Source: Abyssibius alkaniclasticus
GTDB taxonomy: Bacteria; Pseudomonadota; Alphaproteobacteria; Rhodobacterales; Rhodobacteraceae
Length of the DNA: 64,000 bases
Assembly (NCBI RefSeq): GCF_020447305.1
Contig: NZ_CP095732.1
Span: 434,001-498,000, forward strand
Reading direction: 5' to 3'
Shown: positions 17,439-26,738 of the stretch, piece after piece
Layout of the letters: the number at the start of each line of letters is the position of its first letter
Numbering within the stretch: position 1 is the first letter of the stretch
Made by a program: the position numbers and the translations under genes
The notes under the pieces: generated by a model
What the model was told of the DNA's origin: nothing
Databases searched by the model: none
Seen by the model: only the letters and a program-made list of their open reading frames with translations

Positions 17439-18355
17439 TCGTTGTTGGCTGTGAAAACCTGATCGACCTCATCCAGCAACCTTCGGGGCATTTTGCCGCC
17501 ATTGCCGGCGGCTCGCCCTATAACACGGCGCGCGCCGCCGCCCGCCAGGGCCAGCCCACCGGCTATCTTACCCCCATCTCGAATGACAGGTTCGGCGATA
17601 TTCTGGCGCAAACCTTCGAGGCCGATGGCGGTGTCCTGCTCTCGCCCCGCGCCGCCGCCCCCTGCTCGCTGGCCATTGTCACCCTGTCAAACGGTCAGCC
17701 CGCCTATCAGTTCTACCGCGAAGGCACGGCCGAACGCGCCGTTACCGGCAACAGCCTTGTGGCTGCCCTGCCCGATGGGGCGCGCATCCTCTCGGTCGGC
17801 TCGCTTGCGCTTTCCGGCCTGCATGATGGCCCGGCCTGGGCGGCCTGCTTCAAGGTGGCCAAGGCGCGCGGGCTGTTCTGCGCGATCGACCCGAATATCC
17901 GCCCCGCCTTCATTGCCGATGAACCCGCCTTCCGCGCCCGCCTGACCGCGATGCTGGATGCCGCCGATATGGTCAAACTCTCTGATGAGGATATCGGCTG
18001 GCTCATGCCCGGCGCGCCGGTTGAAGAGGCCGCCGCCAAGCTGGCCGCGCAGCACCGCATCCCGCTGCTTGTTCTCACGCTTGGGGCCGAGGGCGCGCTT
18101 GCATTTCACAACGGCACCACGCAGCGCCAGCCCGGCATTGCCGCCAACCCGCTGGTCGACACCGTTGGCGCGGGCGATACCTTTATGGGCAGCCTGCTGG
18201 CCCAGATGCAGGAATTCAACCTCGATGAACCCGGCGCATTGGCAGCACTTAGCGCCGAGCGCCTTGCCGCGATCCTGCACCGCGCCGCCAAGGCCGCCGC
18301 CATCAACTGCACGCGCGAAGGCTGCAACCCGCCGCTGCTGGCCGAGCTTGCCTAG
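17435..18355 (+). CDS. PfkB family carbohydrate kinase
   Basis: 306 residues. The N-terminal GGSPYNTARAAARQG segment is the ribokinase-family sugar-binding signature, and the second signature near the C-terminus (DTVGAGDTFMGSLLAQ) holds the GAGD anion hole with the catalytic aspartate. It shares 4 bases with the upstream aldolase gene, so the two are co-translated. Fructokinase or 2-keto-3-deoxygluconate kinase are the likeliest activities. Confidence 0.9.
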   Translation: MIVVGCENLIDLIQQPSGHFAAIAGGSPYNTARAAARQGQPTGYLTPISNDRFGDILAQTFEADGGVLLSPRAAAPCSLAIVTLSNGQPAYQFYREGTAERAVTGNSLVAALPDGARILSVGSLALSGLHDGPAWAACFKVAKARGLFCAIDPNIRPAFIADEPAFRARLTAMLDAADMVKLSDEDIGWLMPGAPVEEAAAKLAAQHRIPLLVLTLGAEGALAFHNGTTQRQPGIAANPLVDTVGAGDTFMGSLLAQMQEFNLDEPGALAALSAERLAAILHRAAKAAAINCTREGCNPPLLAELA

Positions 18356-18438
18356 AAGCGCGCAGCGCAAGAACCTAGACAGATTTGCGCATTTCGGGCA
18401 AAATATGGTTTCCACTATCCATTTAGTAGGAAATTTTT

Positions 18439-18765
18439 ATGGCACAAATTGATGATATTGAAAAACGCCTTAACAAGTTGGAAAGCCGCGTTGATTCGTC
18501 CTTTTCCGAGATTCAGAAATTCGCCGACGCAACCTACAAGCATGTCACGACGCTTGAAAAGCGGTTCGACCGCAACCTGCGCGACCAGAATACCGTAAAT
18601 GCCAAATCCTATAAGCACATCACCGCAATGGAGGCCCGTTTCGCCAAAATGGACAAGGGCGCCAAGAAGCTGGTCAAAATGGCCGATCCGCGCGTGCAGG
18701 AACGCATTACCATGAAGCTGGTCGATCAGGCGCTGAAAACCTACGATCAGAAGCGCGGCAAGTAG
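18439..18765 (+). CDS. small coiled-coil protein of unknown function
   Basis: 108 residues, hydrophilic and highly charged, with heptad-like spacing from MAQIDDIEKRLNKLESRVDS through LEKRFDRNLR and MEARFAKMDKGAKKL, so a long coiled coil is likely. No signal peptide. The next start codon in the same reading frame is only six bases after its TAG stop (see the methyltransferase-TPR gene), so the two are likely cotranscribed. No family recognised. Confidence 0.7.
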   Translation: MAQIDDIEKRLNKLESRVDSSFSEIQKFADATYKHVTTLEKRFDRNLRDQNTVNAKSYKHITAMEARFAKMDKGAKKLVKMADPRVQERITMKLVDQALKTYDQKRGK

Positions 18766-18771
18766 CGCGCT

Positions 18772-20388
18772 TTGGATCATGCGGCCAAGATCGTCGCAAA
18801 AGGCGCCTTTGCCGGGCATCCGGTAGAAAGCTTCCAGCCCGTCTGGAACAGTGCCGCCTTGCGCATTGCCCGTGCCGCATGGCTGGACTCCGGGCTCGAA
18901 GTGTTCTTGCGCCTCGATGTGCCCTACGGGGCCACGTCCAGCGGGCGGCTTTCAGCCGATGCCGTGCAGCTTTTGCTCAAATCCGCCCAGGCGCGCGGCA
19001 GCCAAACCTATCGCTTTCTTGAAATCGGCGCAGGCTCCGGCCTGTTTGCCAAACTCTTTCTTGACGCGCTGAAAGACCAGGCGCCGGAAATCTATGCCAC
19101 CTGCACCTATGTCGTGACCGATGGCAACCAGACCATGCTCGACTCCCAGGCCGAACACGGCGTTTTTGCCGCCCATCAGGGCCGGGTGGAAAGCATGGTC
19201 TTTGATGCGGCGGGCGACTGGCCCGCAAGTTTCGCCGGCGGCTTTGACGGGGTTTTCGCCTCCTATATCCTCGACAGTCTGCCCGCCGAGATCCTTCTGC
19301 TTGGCCCGCGCGGCACCAGGCAGATGCAAATGCGCTGTATGCTGGATGATGCCGAACAGGCCAAAGCCTTGCAGGCCGATCTGGCCCTGCCCGGCATTGC
19401 CCATCTTGGCCGGCATATCCCCTTGCGCAAGCGGCTCAATATCCAGACGCGGCATGTCGATATCGACCTTGCCAGCCTGCCCATGCCCGAGGCCATCGGC
19501 CCGGTCCCCGAAGATGACGACACCCCGATGATGCATTGCCACGGCGCGCTTTCATGCATTGAAAACATCATCGCGCATCTGCGACCATCGGGGCTGGCCC
19601 TGCTGGCCGATTACGGCACGACCGAGCCGCGCGACCCGTCGGACACGATCGAGTTTCAAAGCTTCGGCGCTTCGGCGGCCCATGCTGTCAACTTCCACCA
19701 GCTTGACGGCCATTTCGCATCCCACCCCAAAGCCGCCTGGCTCAAACCCACGGCGGAAGAGGGCTATCTTTATAGCCGCGTGCTGTATAACGGCCCCGCC
19801 GATGACCTGTTTGACGAGGTCGATCTGCTGTTTGGCGAGGTGCGCCAACGCGCCCTGCGCCTGCCGATCGAGGCCGCGCGCGAAATGCTGCGCGCCAATG
19901 CCTTTCAGGCGGCGCGGCGGCTTTATACCAAGGCCATGCAGCTTCAGCCGCGCAACTGGGCGCTGGCCGAAGAGATCGCCACGCATCTGCTGATGCCGGC
20001 CGAAAACTACGACGATGCGCTGGCTTTGGCCGATTTCGCGCTCACCCTCAACCCTTTGGCCCCGGCGCTGCACCGCATTCGTGCCGACGCGCTGTTGCAG
20101 CTTGGCCGCATGGCCGAGTCGCAAGCCGCGCTTGCCACCTGCCTCAAATTTCAGGGCGACGCGCCCGAAACCCGCCTTTTGCAGGCCAGGCTGGCCGAAA
20201 AATCCGGCGACCACAAGGCCGCTTTGCTGGCCGTCGCCCAGGGGTTGGCGGTTGACAGGGAGGGCGACCGCCGCGACGAGCTTATTGCCATGCAAGACCA
20301 GATTTTGCTGGCGATTTCGCGCGCCGCCCGCGCCGATCTGCTGGCCGAGGTGAACCAGTTGCGCGCGCTTGACCAGCTTGGCGACTAG
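18772..20388 (+). CDS. SAM-dependent methyltransferase (MidA-like) with TPR tail
   Basis: 538 residues from a TTG start at 18772; no ATG occurs in frame before the conserved domain. Residues about 80-300 form a class I methyltransferase resembling the MidA/NDUFAF7 family: motif I is RFLEIGAGSGLFAKLF, followed by YVVTDGNQTML, FASYILDSLPAE and GLALLADYGTTEPRDPSD. From about 360 onward are TPR-like helical repeats (AARRLYTKAMQLQPRNWALA and similar), suggesting protein-protein binding. It may methylate a protein partner; the target is unknown. It is in the same frame as the preceding coiled-coil gene, separated by one stop codon and two sense codons. Confidence 0.75.
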   Translation: MDHAAKIVAKGAFAGHPVESFQPVWNSAALRIARAAWLDSGLEVFLRLDVPYGATSSGRLSADAVQLLLKSAQARGSQTYRFLEIGAGSGLFAKLFLDALKDQAPEIYATCTYVVTDGNQTMLDSQAEHGVFAAHQGRVESMVFDAAGDWPASFAGGFDGVFASYILDSLPAEILLLGPRGTRQMQMRCMLDDAEQAKALQADLALPGIAHLGRHIPLRKRLNIQTRHVDIDLASLPMPEAIGPVPEDDDTPMMHCHGALSCIENIIAHLRPSGLALLADYGTTEPRDPSDTIEFQSFGASAAHAVNFHQLDGHFASHPKAAWLKPTAEEGYLYSRVLYNGPADDLFDEVDLLFGEVRQRALRLPIEAAREMLRANAFQAARRLYTKAMQLQPRNWALAEEIATHLLMPAENYDDALALADFALTLNPLAPALHRIRADALLQLGRMAESQAALATCLKFQGDAPETRLLQARLAEKSGDHKAALLAVAQGLAVDREGDRRDELIAMQDQILLAISRAARADLLAEVNQLRALDQLGD

Positions 20389-20452
20389 CACCGCTTGATC
20401 TTGCCTGCTGCGGGCCTATGCTTTGGCCAGCCGCAATTTCAGGAGCCTTGCC

Positions 20453-21001
20453 ATGCAGCCCATCCAATCCCAGGGCGTTCACCATATCACCCTGACCGGG
20501 GCCGATCGCGCCACATCCATGCAGTTCTGGGGCGAGGTCTTGGGAATGCCCTTTGTCTTTGAGCAGCCCAATCTTGACAATCCCGACGAGAATCACCTCT
20601 ATTTCGACCCAGGCGATGGCCGCCTGATCACCATTTTCACCGATGAGGCCCGCAAGCCGATGGGCGGCAAGGCTGCGCAGGATCCCGGCAATGTCCAACA
20701 CATCGCCTTTCATGTCAGCCGGTCGCATTTTGCGCTTGCAAAAGACAACCTAAAGGCGCGCGGCGTTACCGCCTATGGCCCGAAAGACCGTGGATTCATG
20801 GATTCGCTCTATTTCCGCGACCCGCTCGGCCTGCTCATCGAACTGGCCACATGGCGCTTCGAGCCGCCCGCCGGCCATACCCATGCCGAGGTGCTGGCCA
20901 GGGCGCATACCATCCGCAGCGAACGCGGCGATCATCACATCGCCGATGAACATCTGGCCGAGGCCATCACCGCCCTGTCCAAACCGGCCTACGCGCCCTG
21001 A
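20453..21001 (+). CDS. VOC family (glyoxalase/dioxygenase) protein
   Basis: 182 residues. The pattern VHHITLTGADRATSMQFW at the N-terminus and HIAFHVSR, then RDPLGLLIELATW, is that of a vicinal-oxygen-chelate protein with metal ligands in two beta-alpha-beta-beta-beta units (ring-cleaving dioxygenase or glyoxalase type). AGGAG precedes the ATG at 20453. It stops one base before the convergent ABC exporter gene. Substrate unknown. Confidence 0.85.
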   Translation: MQPIQSQGVHHITLTGADRATSMQFWGEVLGMPFVFEQPNLDNPDENHLYFDPGDGRLITIFTDEARKPMGGKAAQDPGNVQHIAFHVSRSHFALAKDNLKARGVTAYGPKDRGFMDSLYFRDPLGLLIELATWRFEPPAGHTHAEVLARAHTIRSERGDHHIADEHLAEAITALSKPAYAP

Positions 21002-21002
21002 T

Positions 21003-22838
21003 CTATTCCGCCGCCTCAAGCCCCAGAAACCCGCCCGATTGCCGCGCCCAAAGCCCGGCATAAATGCCGCCCGTCGCCAGCAATTCGGCATGGCTTCCGG
21101 CCTCTGCCACGCGGCCCGCATCGATCACCACGATCCGGTCCATCCTGGCGATGGTCGAAAGCCTGTGCGCAATCGCGATCACGGTCTTGCCGCTGGTCAG
21201 CACATCCAGCGTGTCCTGAATTGCCGCCTCAACCTCACTGTCCAGCGCGCTCGTCGCCTCGTCCAGCAGCAGCACCGGGGCGTCGCGCAAAATGGCGCGC
21301 GCCAGTGCAACGCGCTGGCGCTGCCCGCCCGAAAGCCGCACGCCGCGCTCGCCCAGATGCGCATCCATCCCGCGCCGCCCCTTATGGTCGACCAGCCCGT
21401 CGATGAATTCCAGCGCCTCGGCCGCTTCACAGGCGGCACGCACCGCCGCCTCGTCCGCCTCTGGCCTGCCATAGCGGATATTGTCGCGCACCGAGCGGTT
21501 GAACATCTGCGCATCCTGCGTGACCATCGCAAAATTCCGCCGCAGCGATGCCTGTGAAAGCCTGCGGATATCCTGCCCGTCCAGCGTGATGCGCCCCGCC
21601 TCGACATCGCGCAGCCGCATCAGCAGCGACAGCGCGGTCGATTTACCGGCCCCCGTGCGCCCGACCAGCGCCAGTTTCTCGCCCGGTGCCACCGCCAGAT
21701 CGAACCCCGCCAGCCCGCCGCCGCCATCGGCCCCGTAATGGTAATGCACACCCTCAAACGCCACCGCGCCCTTGGCCCGGCCAATATCCACCGCATCGGG
21801 CGCATCATCCAAAGCAGGCGGGCGGGCCAGCGTGGCAATCCCGTCCTCGACCGTGCCGATATTGGAAAACAACCCCATCAGCATGAAGGAAAACCAGCCC
21901 GACATGGCCCCTAGCCGCGCGGCAATCAGCGCCGCCACGGCAATCACCCCCGCCCCCGCCTGCCCGACCTGCCAAAGCCAGACCGACAGCCCGATCAGGA
22001 AGATCGGCAACAGCCCCGACAGCACCGCAATCGCCACGCGAAAGGCAAAGGTCATGCGGCCAAAGGCCAGCGCCGCATGGCGAAACCGCGCCAGCGCGCC
22101 ATGTGCCGCCGCCAATTCGCCGCCCTCATGCGCGAACAGCTTTACCGTCGCCATGTTCGACAGCGAATCAACCAGTTGCCCCGAAAGCCCGGCCCGCGCC
22201 TCTGCCCGCACGCGCCCGCGCGCGCGGATGCGCGGCAGGCCCCAGCGCAGCACCAGCACATACAGGCCCAGCCACAGGCCAAGCACCGCGCCAAGCCGCC
22301 AGTCGGCCGCGCCCAGCAGCGCAATCGCGCCAAGCGCCATTGCCACGCCAAAGGTTAGCGCGTTCAGGCTTTCCATCACCACATCGCCAAGCGCCGTGGC
22401 CGTCTGCATCTGCTTTTGCGCCAGCCGCCCGGTGAAATCATTCTCGAAATAGGCCATGTCCTGGCCCAGCGTGTGGTTATGCAGCCGCCAGATGCCGATA
22501 TGTGTCAGCCCCGGCCCCAGCGCCAGCGAATTCATCCCCGCCTGCGCCATCATGATCAGCGGGCGGATGACCAGCATGAAGACAATGATCAGCGCCAGGG
22601 TCAGCCCGTAGCCGCTGAAAAACCCAGGCGCGCCCACAAGCTCCACCCGGTCCACGATCAGCCCCACGCACCACGCCGCCACAATATCCGAAAGCCCGAA
22701 AGCCACCGAAACCACCGCCTGAAGCTTTATCGCCCTGCCCGTGCCGGAATAGGCCCAGCGCATAAAGGCCCAAAAGCCCGAAGGCGGGCGGCCCCTAGCT
22801 TGGGCGAACGGGTCGAACAGGTTTTCAAAAAAGCGCAT
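21003..22838 (-). CDS. ABC exporter, fused permease-ATPase (second of pair)
   Basis: About 611 residues: N-terminal six-helix exporter domain (about 30-320) and C-terminal ATPase. Walker A is VGRTGAGKSTALSLL, the signature LSGGQRQRVALARAIL, Walker B VLLLDEATSALDSE with the catalytic glutamate, and the switch histidine in IAIAHRLSTI. It begins 57 bases after the stop of a similar upstream exporter gene, so the two probably form a heterodimeric lipid, peptide or drug exporter. The ATG at 22838 starts MRFFENLFDPF, parallel to MFRYFENLIDPY of the partner. Confidence 0.92.
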   Translation of the reverse strand: MRFFENLFDPFAQARGRPPSGFWAFMRWAYSGTGRAIKLQAVVSVAFGLSDIVAAWCVGLIVDRVELVGAPGFFSGYGLTLALIIVFMLVIRPLIMMAQAGMNSLALGPGLTHIGIWRLHNHTLGQDMAYFENDFTGRLAQKQMQTATALGDVVMESLNALTFGVAMALGAIALLGAADWRLGAVLGLWLGLYVLVLRWGLPRIRARGRVRAEARAGLSGQLVDSLSNMATVKLFAHEGGELAAAHGALARFRHAALAFGRMTFAFRVAIAVLSGLLPIFLIGLSVWLWQVGQAGAGVIAVAALIAARLGAMSGWFSFMLMGLFSNIGTVEDGIATLARPPALDDAPDAVDIGRAKGAVAFEGVHYHYGADGGGGLAGFDLAVAPGEKLALVGRTGAGKSTALSLLMRLRDVEAGRITLDGQDIRRLSQASLRRNFAMVTQDAQMFNRSVRDNIRYGRPEADEAAVRAACEAAEALEFIDGLVDHKGRRGMDAHLGERGVRLSGGQRQRVALARAILRDAPVLLLDEATSALDSEVEAAIQDTLDVLTSGKTVIAIAHRLSTIARMDRIVVIDAGRVAEAGSHAELLATGGIYAGLWARQSGGFLGLEAAE

Positions 22839-22894
22839 GGCGGCAGACTGCCCCTTTGTGGCGGAAGGGTCCAGCCCGCCCGCCACAAAAGCCG

Positions 22895-24742
22895 CTATTC
22901 AGCCGCCTCCTGCTCATCCAACCCGATGAACCCGCCCGACTGGCGGTTCCAGAAGCCGGCATAAAGCCCGTTCGCCGCCAGCAGGCTGCTATGCGTGCCC
23001 TCTTCGGCCACGCGGCCTTCATCCAGCACGATGATCCGGTCCATCTGCGCGATGGTGGAAAGCCTGTGCGCAATCGCGATCACGGTCTTGCCCTCCATCA
23101 CCCCGAACAGGGTCGACTGGATGGCCGCTTCCACCTCTGAATCCAGCGCACTCGTCGCCTCGTCCAGCACCAGAATCGGCGCATCTTTCAGAATGACCCG
23201 CGCAATCGCCACGCGCTGGCGCTGCCCGCCGGAAAGCTTCACCCCCCGTTCGCCCACAAAGGCGTCATAGCCGATGCGGCCCTTCGGGTCTTGCAGGCCC
23301 TGCACGAAGTCATGCGCCTCGGCGCGCCCCGCCGCCTGCCGCATCATCTCCTCGCTCGCATCGGGGCGACCGTAAAGAATGTTGGCGCGCACGGAACGGT
23401 GCAGCAGGCTGCTGTCTTGTGTCACCACACCGATCTGGCGGCGCAGACTGTCTTGCGTCACCGCACTCACATCCTGCCCGTCAATCAGTATCCGCCCCGC
23501 CTCCACATCGCGAAAGCGCAGCAGCAGGTTGACAAGCGAGGATTTCCCCGCGCCCGAGCGCCCGATCAGCCCCACACGTTCACCGGGCGCAATGGTCAGG
23601 TTGATATTGTCCAACCCGCCCTTTTCCTTGCCGTAATGGTGGCTCAGCCCCTCAAAGCGAATCTCGCCCTTGCTTACAATCAGCGCAGGCGCGTTCGGCC
23701 GATCCACCACACCATGCGCGACCGATACGCTTTCAAGGCTTTCGCGCAAGGTGCCCAAATGCTCGAACATCCGGATTGTCACCCACATGATCCAGCCGGT
23801 CATCCCGTTCAGGCGGATCACCAGCGCCGCCGCCGCCGCCGTGGCGCCAATGCTCACCAAGCCTTCGGTCCACAGCCAGATGGCCGGGCCGATCACCGAA
23901 ACCATCAGCACACCATTCATGGCCGCAAGGCCAAAGCTGAGGCTGGTCATCAGCCGCAAGAAGCGCAAGAACCGCACGCGGTGCCGCTTCATCGCGGTCT
24001 TGGCATAGCCCTCTTCGCGCCTGGCATCAGCAAACAGCTTCACGCTTTCCACATTGGTATAGGCATCGACCACGCGGCCCGTCACCATAGAGCGTGTGGC
24101 CGACATGCGTTCCGACGCGCGCGCCACCTTGCGCGCCACATGGCGCACATAAAAGACATAGGCGATGAGCCACAGCACCATTGGCAGCGCGATGCGCCAA
24201 TCCATGCCCGCCAGCAGAATGATCGCGCCCAGCACATAAACCAGCGCATACCAGATCCCCTCGAAGGCCATGTAAATCGTATCCTCGGTCGCTGGCCCCA
24301 TCTGCATCACGCGGTTGGCAAGCCGCCCGGCAAAATCATTCTGGAAGAATGACGCGCTTTGCCCCAGCATATGCTTATGCGCCCGCCAGCGCGCCTGTTC
24401 CTGCATGTTGCCGACCAGCGATTGTTCCAGCAGCAAATGGTTCAGGCCAATCAGCGCGGGCCGGGCGAACAGCACGAACAGGGCCGCCAAAAGCAGCTCC
24501 AGCCCGTGCTGGGCCCATACCGCTTCGGTGCCGGCACTTTCCATCAGGTCAATCACCCGGCCCGAATAGAAGATCAGCCCGCTTTCCATCAGCGCCACGA
24601 TCAGGCCAACGCCAATCATCCAGGGCAGCAGGCGGCGGTAACTTGCCAAATGCCACTTGAAATAGGGCCAAAGCGATTTTGGCGGGGTTATCGCCTTATG
24701 GCTGGCATAGGGGTCGATCAGGTTTTCAAAATACCGAAACAT
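22895..24742 (-). CDS. ABC exporter, fused permease-ATPase (first of pair)
   Basis: 615 residues. Same design as its downstream partner: six-helix membrane domain followed by an ATPase with Walker A (IGRSGAGKSSLVNLL), signature LSGGQRQRVAIARVIL, Walker B ILVLDEATSALDSE and IAIAHRLSTI. Both partners keep full catalytic motifs, so no degenerate site is evident. The two proteins are similar throughout, suggesting an old gene duplication. The substrate is not apparent from the context. Confidence 0.92.
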   Translation of the reverse strand: MFRYFENLIDPYASHKAITPPKSLWPYFKWHLASYRRLLPWMIGVGLIVALMESGLIFYSGRVIDLMESAGTEAVWAQHGLELLLAALFVLFARPALIGLNHLLLEQSLVGNMQEQARWRAHKHMLGQSASFFQNDFAGRLANRVMQMGPATEDTIYMAFEGIWYALVYVLGAIILLAGMDWRIALPMVLWLIAYVFYVRHVARKVARASERMSATRSMVTGRVVDAYTNVESVKLFADARREEGYAKTAMKRHRVRFLRFLRLMTSLSFGLAAMNGVLMVSVIGPAIWLWTEGLVSIGATAAAAALVIRLNGMTGWIMWVTIRMFEHLGTLRESLESVSVAHGVVDRPNAPALIVSKGEIRFEGLSHHYGKEKGGLDNINLTIAPGERVGLIGRSGAGKSSLVNLLLRFRDVEAGRILIDGQDVSAVTQDSLRRQIGVVTQDSSLLHRSVRANILYGRPDASEEMMRQAAGRAEAHDFVQGLQDPKGRIGYDAFVGERGVKLSGGQRQRVAIARVILKDAPILVLDEATSALDSEVEAAIQSTLFGVMEGKTVIAIAHRLSTIAQMDRIIVLDEGRVAEEGTHSSLLAANGLYAGFWNRQSGGFIGLDEQEAAE

Positions 24743-24768
24743 GTCAAAAGCCTCCGGTTGGGCGAAAT

Positions 24769-25002
24769 TTACTGTGCGATACGTTCCACATAGAGCGGCC
24801 AGCGCAAGCCGATGCGCCAGCCCCTCCAAGGGCGGAACCTGGCTTTGCGCGCCATTTCAGGGGCGTGGTCAAGCCCAAGATCGGCACGCAGATGCGCCGA
24901 CAGGGCCACAGACCGCCCGGCCGCATCGCGAATGTTGTAATGAGCAGACTCAGTGCGCAAATCGGCGCAATGATGCTGCGTATGATATAGATGAGAAAGC
25001 AT
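24769..25002 (-). CDS. possible small basic protein upstream of ABC exporters
   Basis: 77 codons starting at ATG 25002 with GGAG about 10 bases upstream. The product is polar and histidine-rich at the N-terminus (MLSHLYHTQHHC), then contains ALSAHLRADLGLDHAPE and a very Arg/Trp-rich end (FRPWRGWRIGLRWPL). It lies 26 bases before the ABC exporter start on the same strand. The LSAHLRADLGL part faintly recalls DUF1127-like proteins. Support is only the ribosome site, position and composition. Confidence 0.4.
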   Translation of the reverse strand: MLSHLYHTQHHCADLRTESAHYNIRDAAGRSVALSAHLRADLGLDHAPEMARKARFRPWRGWRIGLRWPLYVERIAQ

Positions 25003-25289
25003 TGGGTTGCACTCCGAATTGTGCGATTTCAGGGAATGTGAAGACGCGTCGGGCCAAAGCCCGCAACAAAGGGCTCAGCTATTGCGCGCTGAAAATCCTT
25101 TGAAATACGTCATAAACATTCCTCCCCAATGGTGGATTCGCCGCACATAACTTTGCGGCGGTCCGGTCGCTATAGCGCGTGTTTTGGCCGCAGTCACGCC
25201 CCTTTTGCTTGTCATTGGCATATTTTGCGCGCTAAACCCGAAAACTGCGGCGAATTTGCCACAGCGTGAACAGGGAAGCAGGGGTGAGA

Positions 25290-26171
25290 ATGGAGCAGGA
25301 AAAGGCCAGGGCCGCCGCGTGGTTTGAAAGCTTGCGAAATGAAATCTGCACCGCTTTCGAGCGGCTGGAAGATGCGCTTGCCGACGGGCCCCACGCCACC
25401 CAGCCCCCCGCACGCTTTCAGCGCAAACCCACCAAACGCGATAGCGGCGATGGCGCCGATGCCGGCGGCGGCGTCATGTCGGTCATGCGCGACGGCCGCG
25501 TGTTCGAGAAGGTCGGCGTCAATATCTCCACCGTTTACGGCACGCTGGGTGCGGCTGCACAGGCCAGCATGTCGGCCCGCCCCGGCCTTTCCGGGCTGGC
25601 CGATGACCCGCGCTTCTGGGCGTCGGGCATCTCATTGGTCGCGCATATGAACAGCCCCAAAACCCCCGCCGTGCATATGAATACCCGCATGTTCTGGACA
25701 CCCCACGGCTGGTGGTTCGGCGGCGGTGCCGATCTCAACCCGATGGTCGAAAACCCCGAGGATACCGCGTTTTTCCACGCCCGGCTCAAAGCCGCCTGCG
25801 ACAGGCACAACCCCGCATACTACCCCCGCTACAAGGCCTGGGCGGATGAGTATTTCATGATCAAGCACTGGAACGAGCCGCGCGGGGTGGGCGGCATTTT
25901 CTATGATGATCATTGCACCGGAGACTGGGAGGAGGATTTCGCCTTCACCCAAGACGTTGGCCGCGCCTTTCTTGCCGCCTTCGTTCCGCTCACCGAAAAG
26001 CACATGAACAGTGAATGGACCGGGGCCGAGCGCGAGCATCAGCTCATCCGCCGGGGCCGCTATGCCGAGTTCAACCTCGTCTATGACCGTGGCACCCAGT
26101 TCGGCCTTCAAACCGGCCATAACCCCGAAGCCGTGCTGATGTCGCTCCCCCCGGTCGCCAAATGGCCATAG
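25290..26171 (+). CDS. hemF: oxygen-dependent coproporphyrinogen III oxidase
   Basis: 293 residues. HemF converts coproporphyrinogen III to protoporphyrinogen IX in aerobic haem synthesis. Family stretches include GGGVMSVMRDGRVFEKVGVN, VHMNTRMFWTP, WWFGGGADLNP, GVGGIFYDD and RRGRYAEFNLVYDRGTQFGL. The ATG at 25290 follows GGGGTGAGA; a GTG at 25266 is also in frame. It overlaps the next gene by 10 bases. The 280-base upstream gap should hold its promoter but no convincing FNR site was seen. Confidence 0.96.
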   Translation: MEQEKARAAAWFESLRNEICTAFERLEDALADGPHATQPPARFQRKPTKRDSGDGADAGGGVMSVMRDGRVFEKVGVNISTVYGTLGAAAQASMSARPGLSGLADDPRFWASGISLVAHMNSPKTPAVHMNTRMFWTPHGWWFGGGADLNPMVENPEDTAFFHARLKAACDRHNPAYYPRYKAWADEYFMIKHWNEPRGVGGIFYDDHCTGDWEEDFAFTQDVGRAFLAAFVPLTEKHMNSEWTGAEREHQLIRRGRYAEFNLVYDRGTQFGLQTGHNPEAVLMSLPPVAKWP

Positions 26172-26725
26172 CCATTCTGGGCTGGGGCAGCCTGTTATGG
26201 GATCTTGACGATCTCGCCCCGCATGTGCGCCTGCCCTGGCACATGCAGGGCGGCCCGACCCTGCCGATGGAGTTTTCGCGCATCTCCCCCAAGCGCAAGA
26301 TGGGGCTGGTCGTCTGCCTTGACCCCGTTGACGGCACGCCCTGCCCGACCCACGCCATCGCCTCGAGCCGCGCCACCCTCGCTGAAGCCCGCGCCGACCT
26401 TGCCGCGCGCGAACGCACCCCGCTTGACCAAATCGGCTATGCCAGCGCAACCGAATGCTTTGGCCGCCTGCCCGAGATCGTTTCCCAGGTGCAGAAATGG
26501 TGCGCCGCCACGGGCCATGACGGTGCCGTCTGGACAGACCTTGCCCCCAATTTCACCGATGTCACCGCGCAGCCCTTCACACTGCCCGCCGCCATTGCCT
26601 ATCTGCAAACCCTGCAAGGCGAAAACCTCGCCGAGGCGCATCGCTACATCACCTCCGCGCCCGCGCTCACCAGCACAAACCTGCGCCGCGCGCTGGCGCA
26701 AGATACATGGTGGCAAAGCCTGTAG
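26162..26725 (+). CDS. conserved hypothetical protein, possibly GGCT-like fold
   Basis: 187 residues, overlapping the hemF end by 10 bases. The start AILGWGSLLWDLDDLAPHV recalls the YGxGSLxW substrate loop of gamma-glutamylcyclotransferase-like proteins, but the rest is not close enough to call. Later parts contain ASATECFGRLPE and AVWTDLAPNFTD. No signal peptide or membrane segment, so a cytoplasmic enzyme is most likely. Confidence 0.6.
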   Translation: MAIAILGWGSLLWDLDDLAPHVRLPWHMQGGPTLPMEFSRISPKRKMGLVVCLDPVDGTPCPTHAIASSRATLAEARADLAARERTPLDQIGYASATECFGRLPEIVSQVQKWCAATGHDGAVWTDLAPNFTDVTAQPFTLPAAIAYLQTLQGENLAEAHRYITSAPALTSTNLRRALAQDTWWQSL

Positions 26726-26738
26726 CGCGGCCCGGCGC

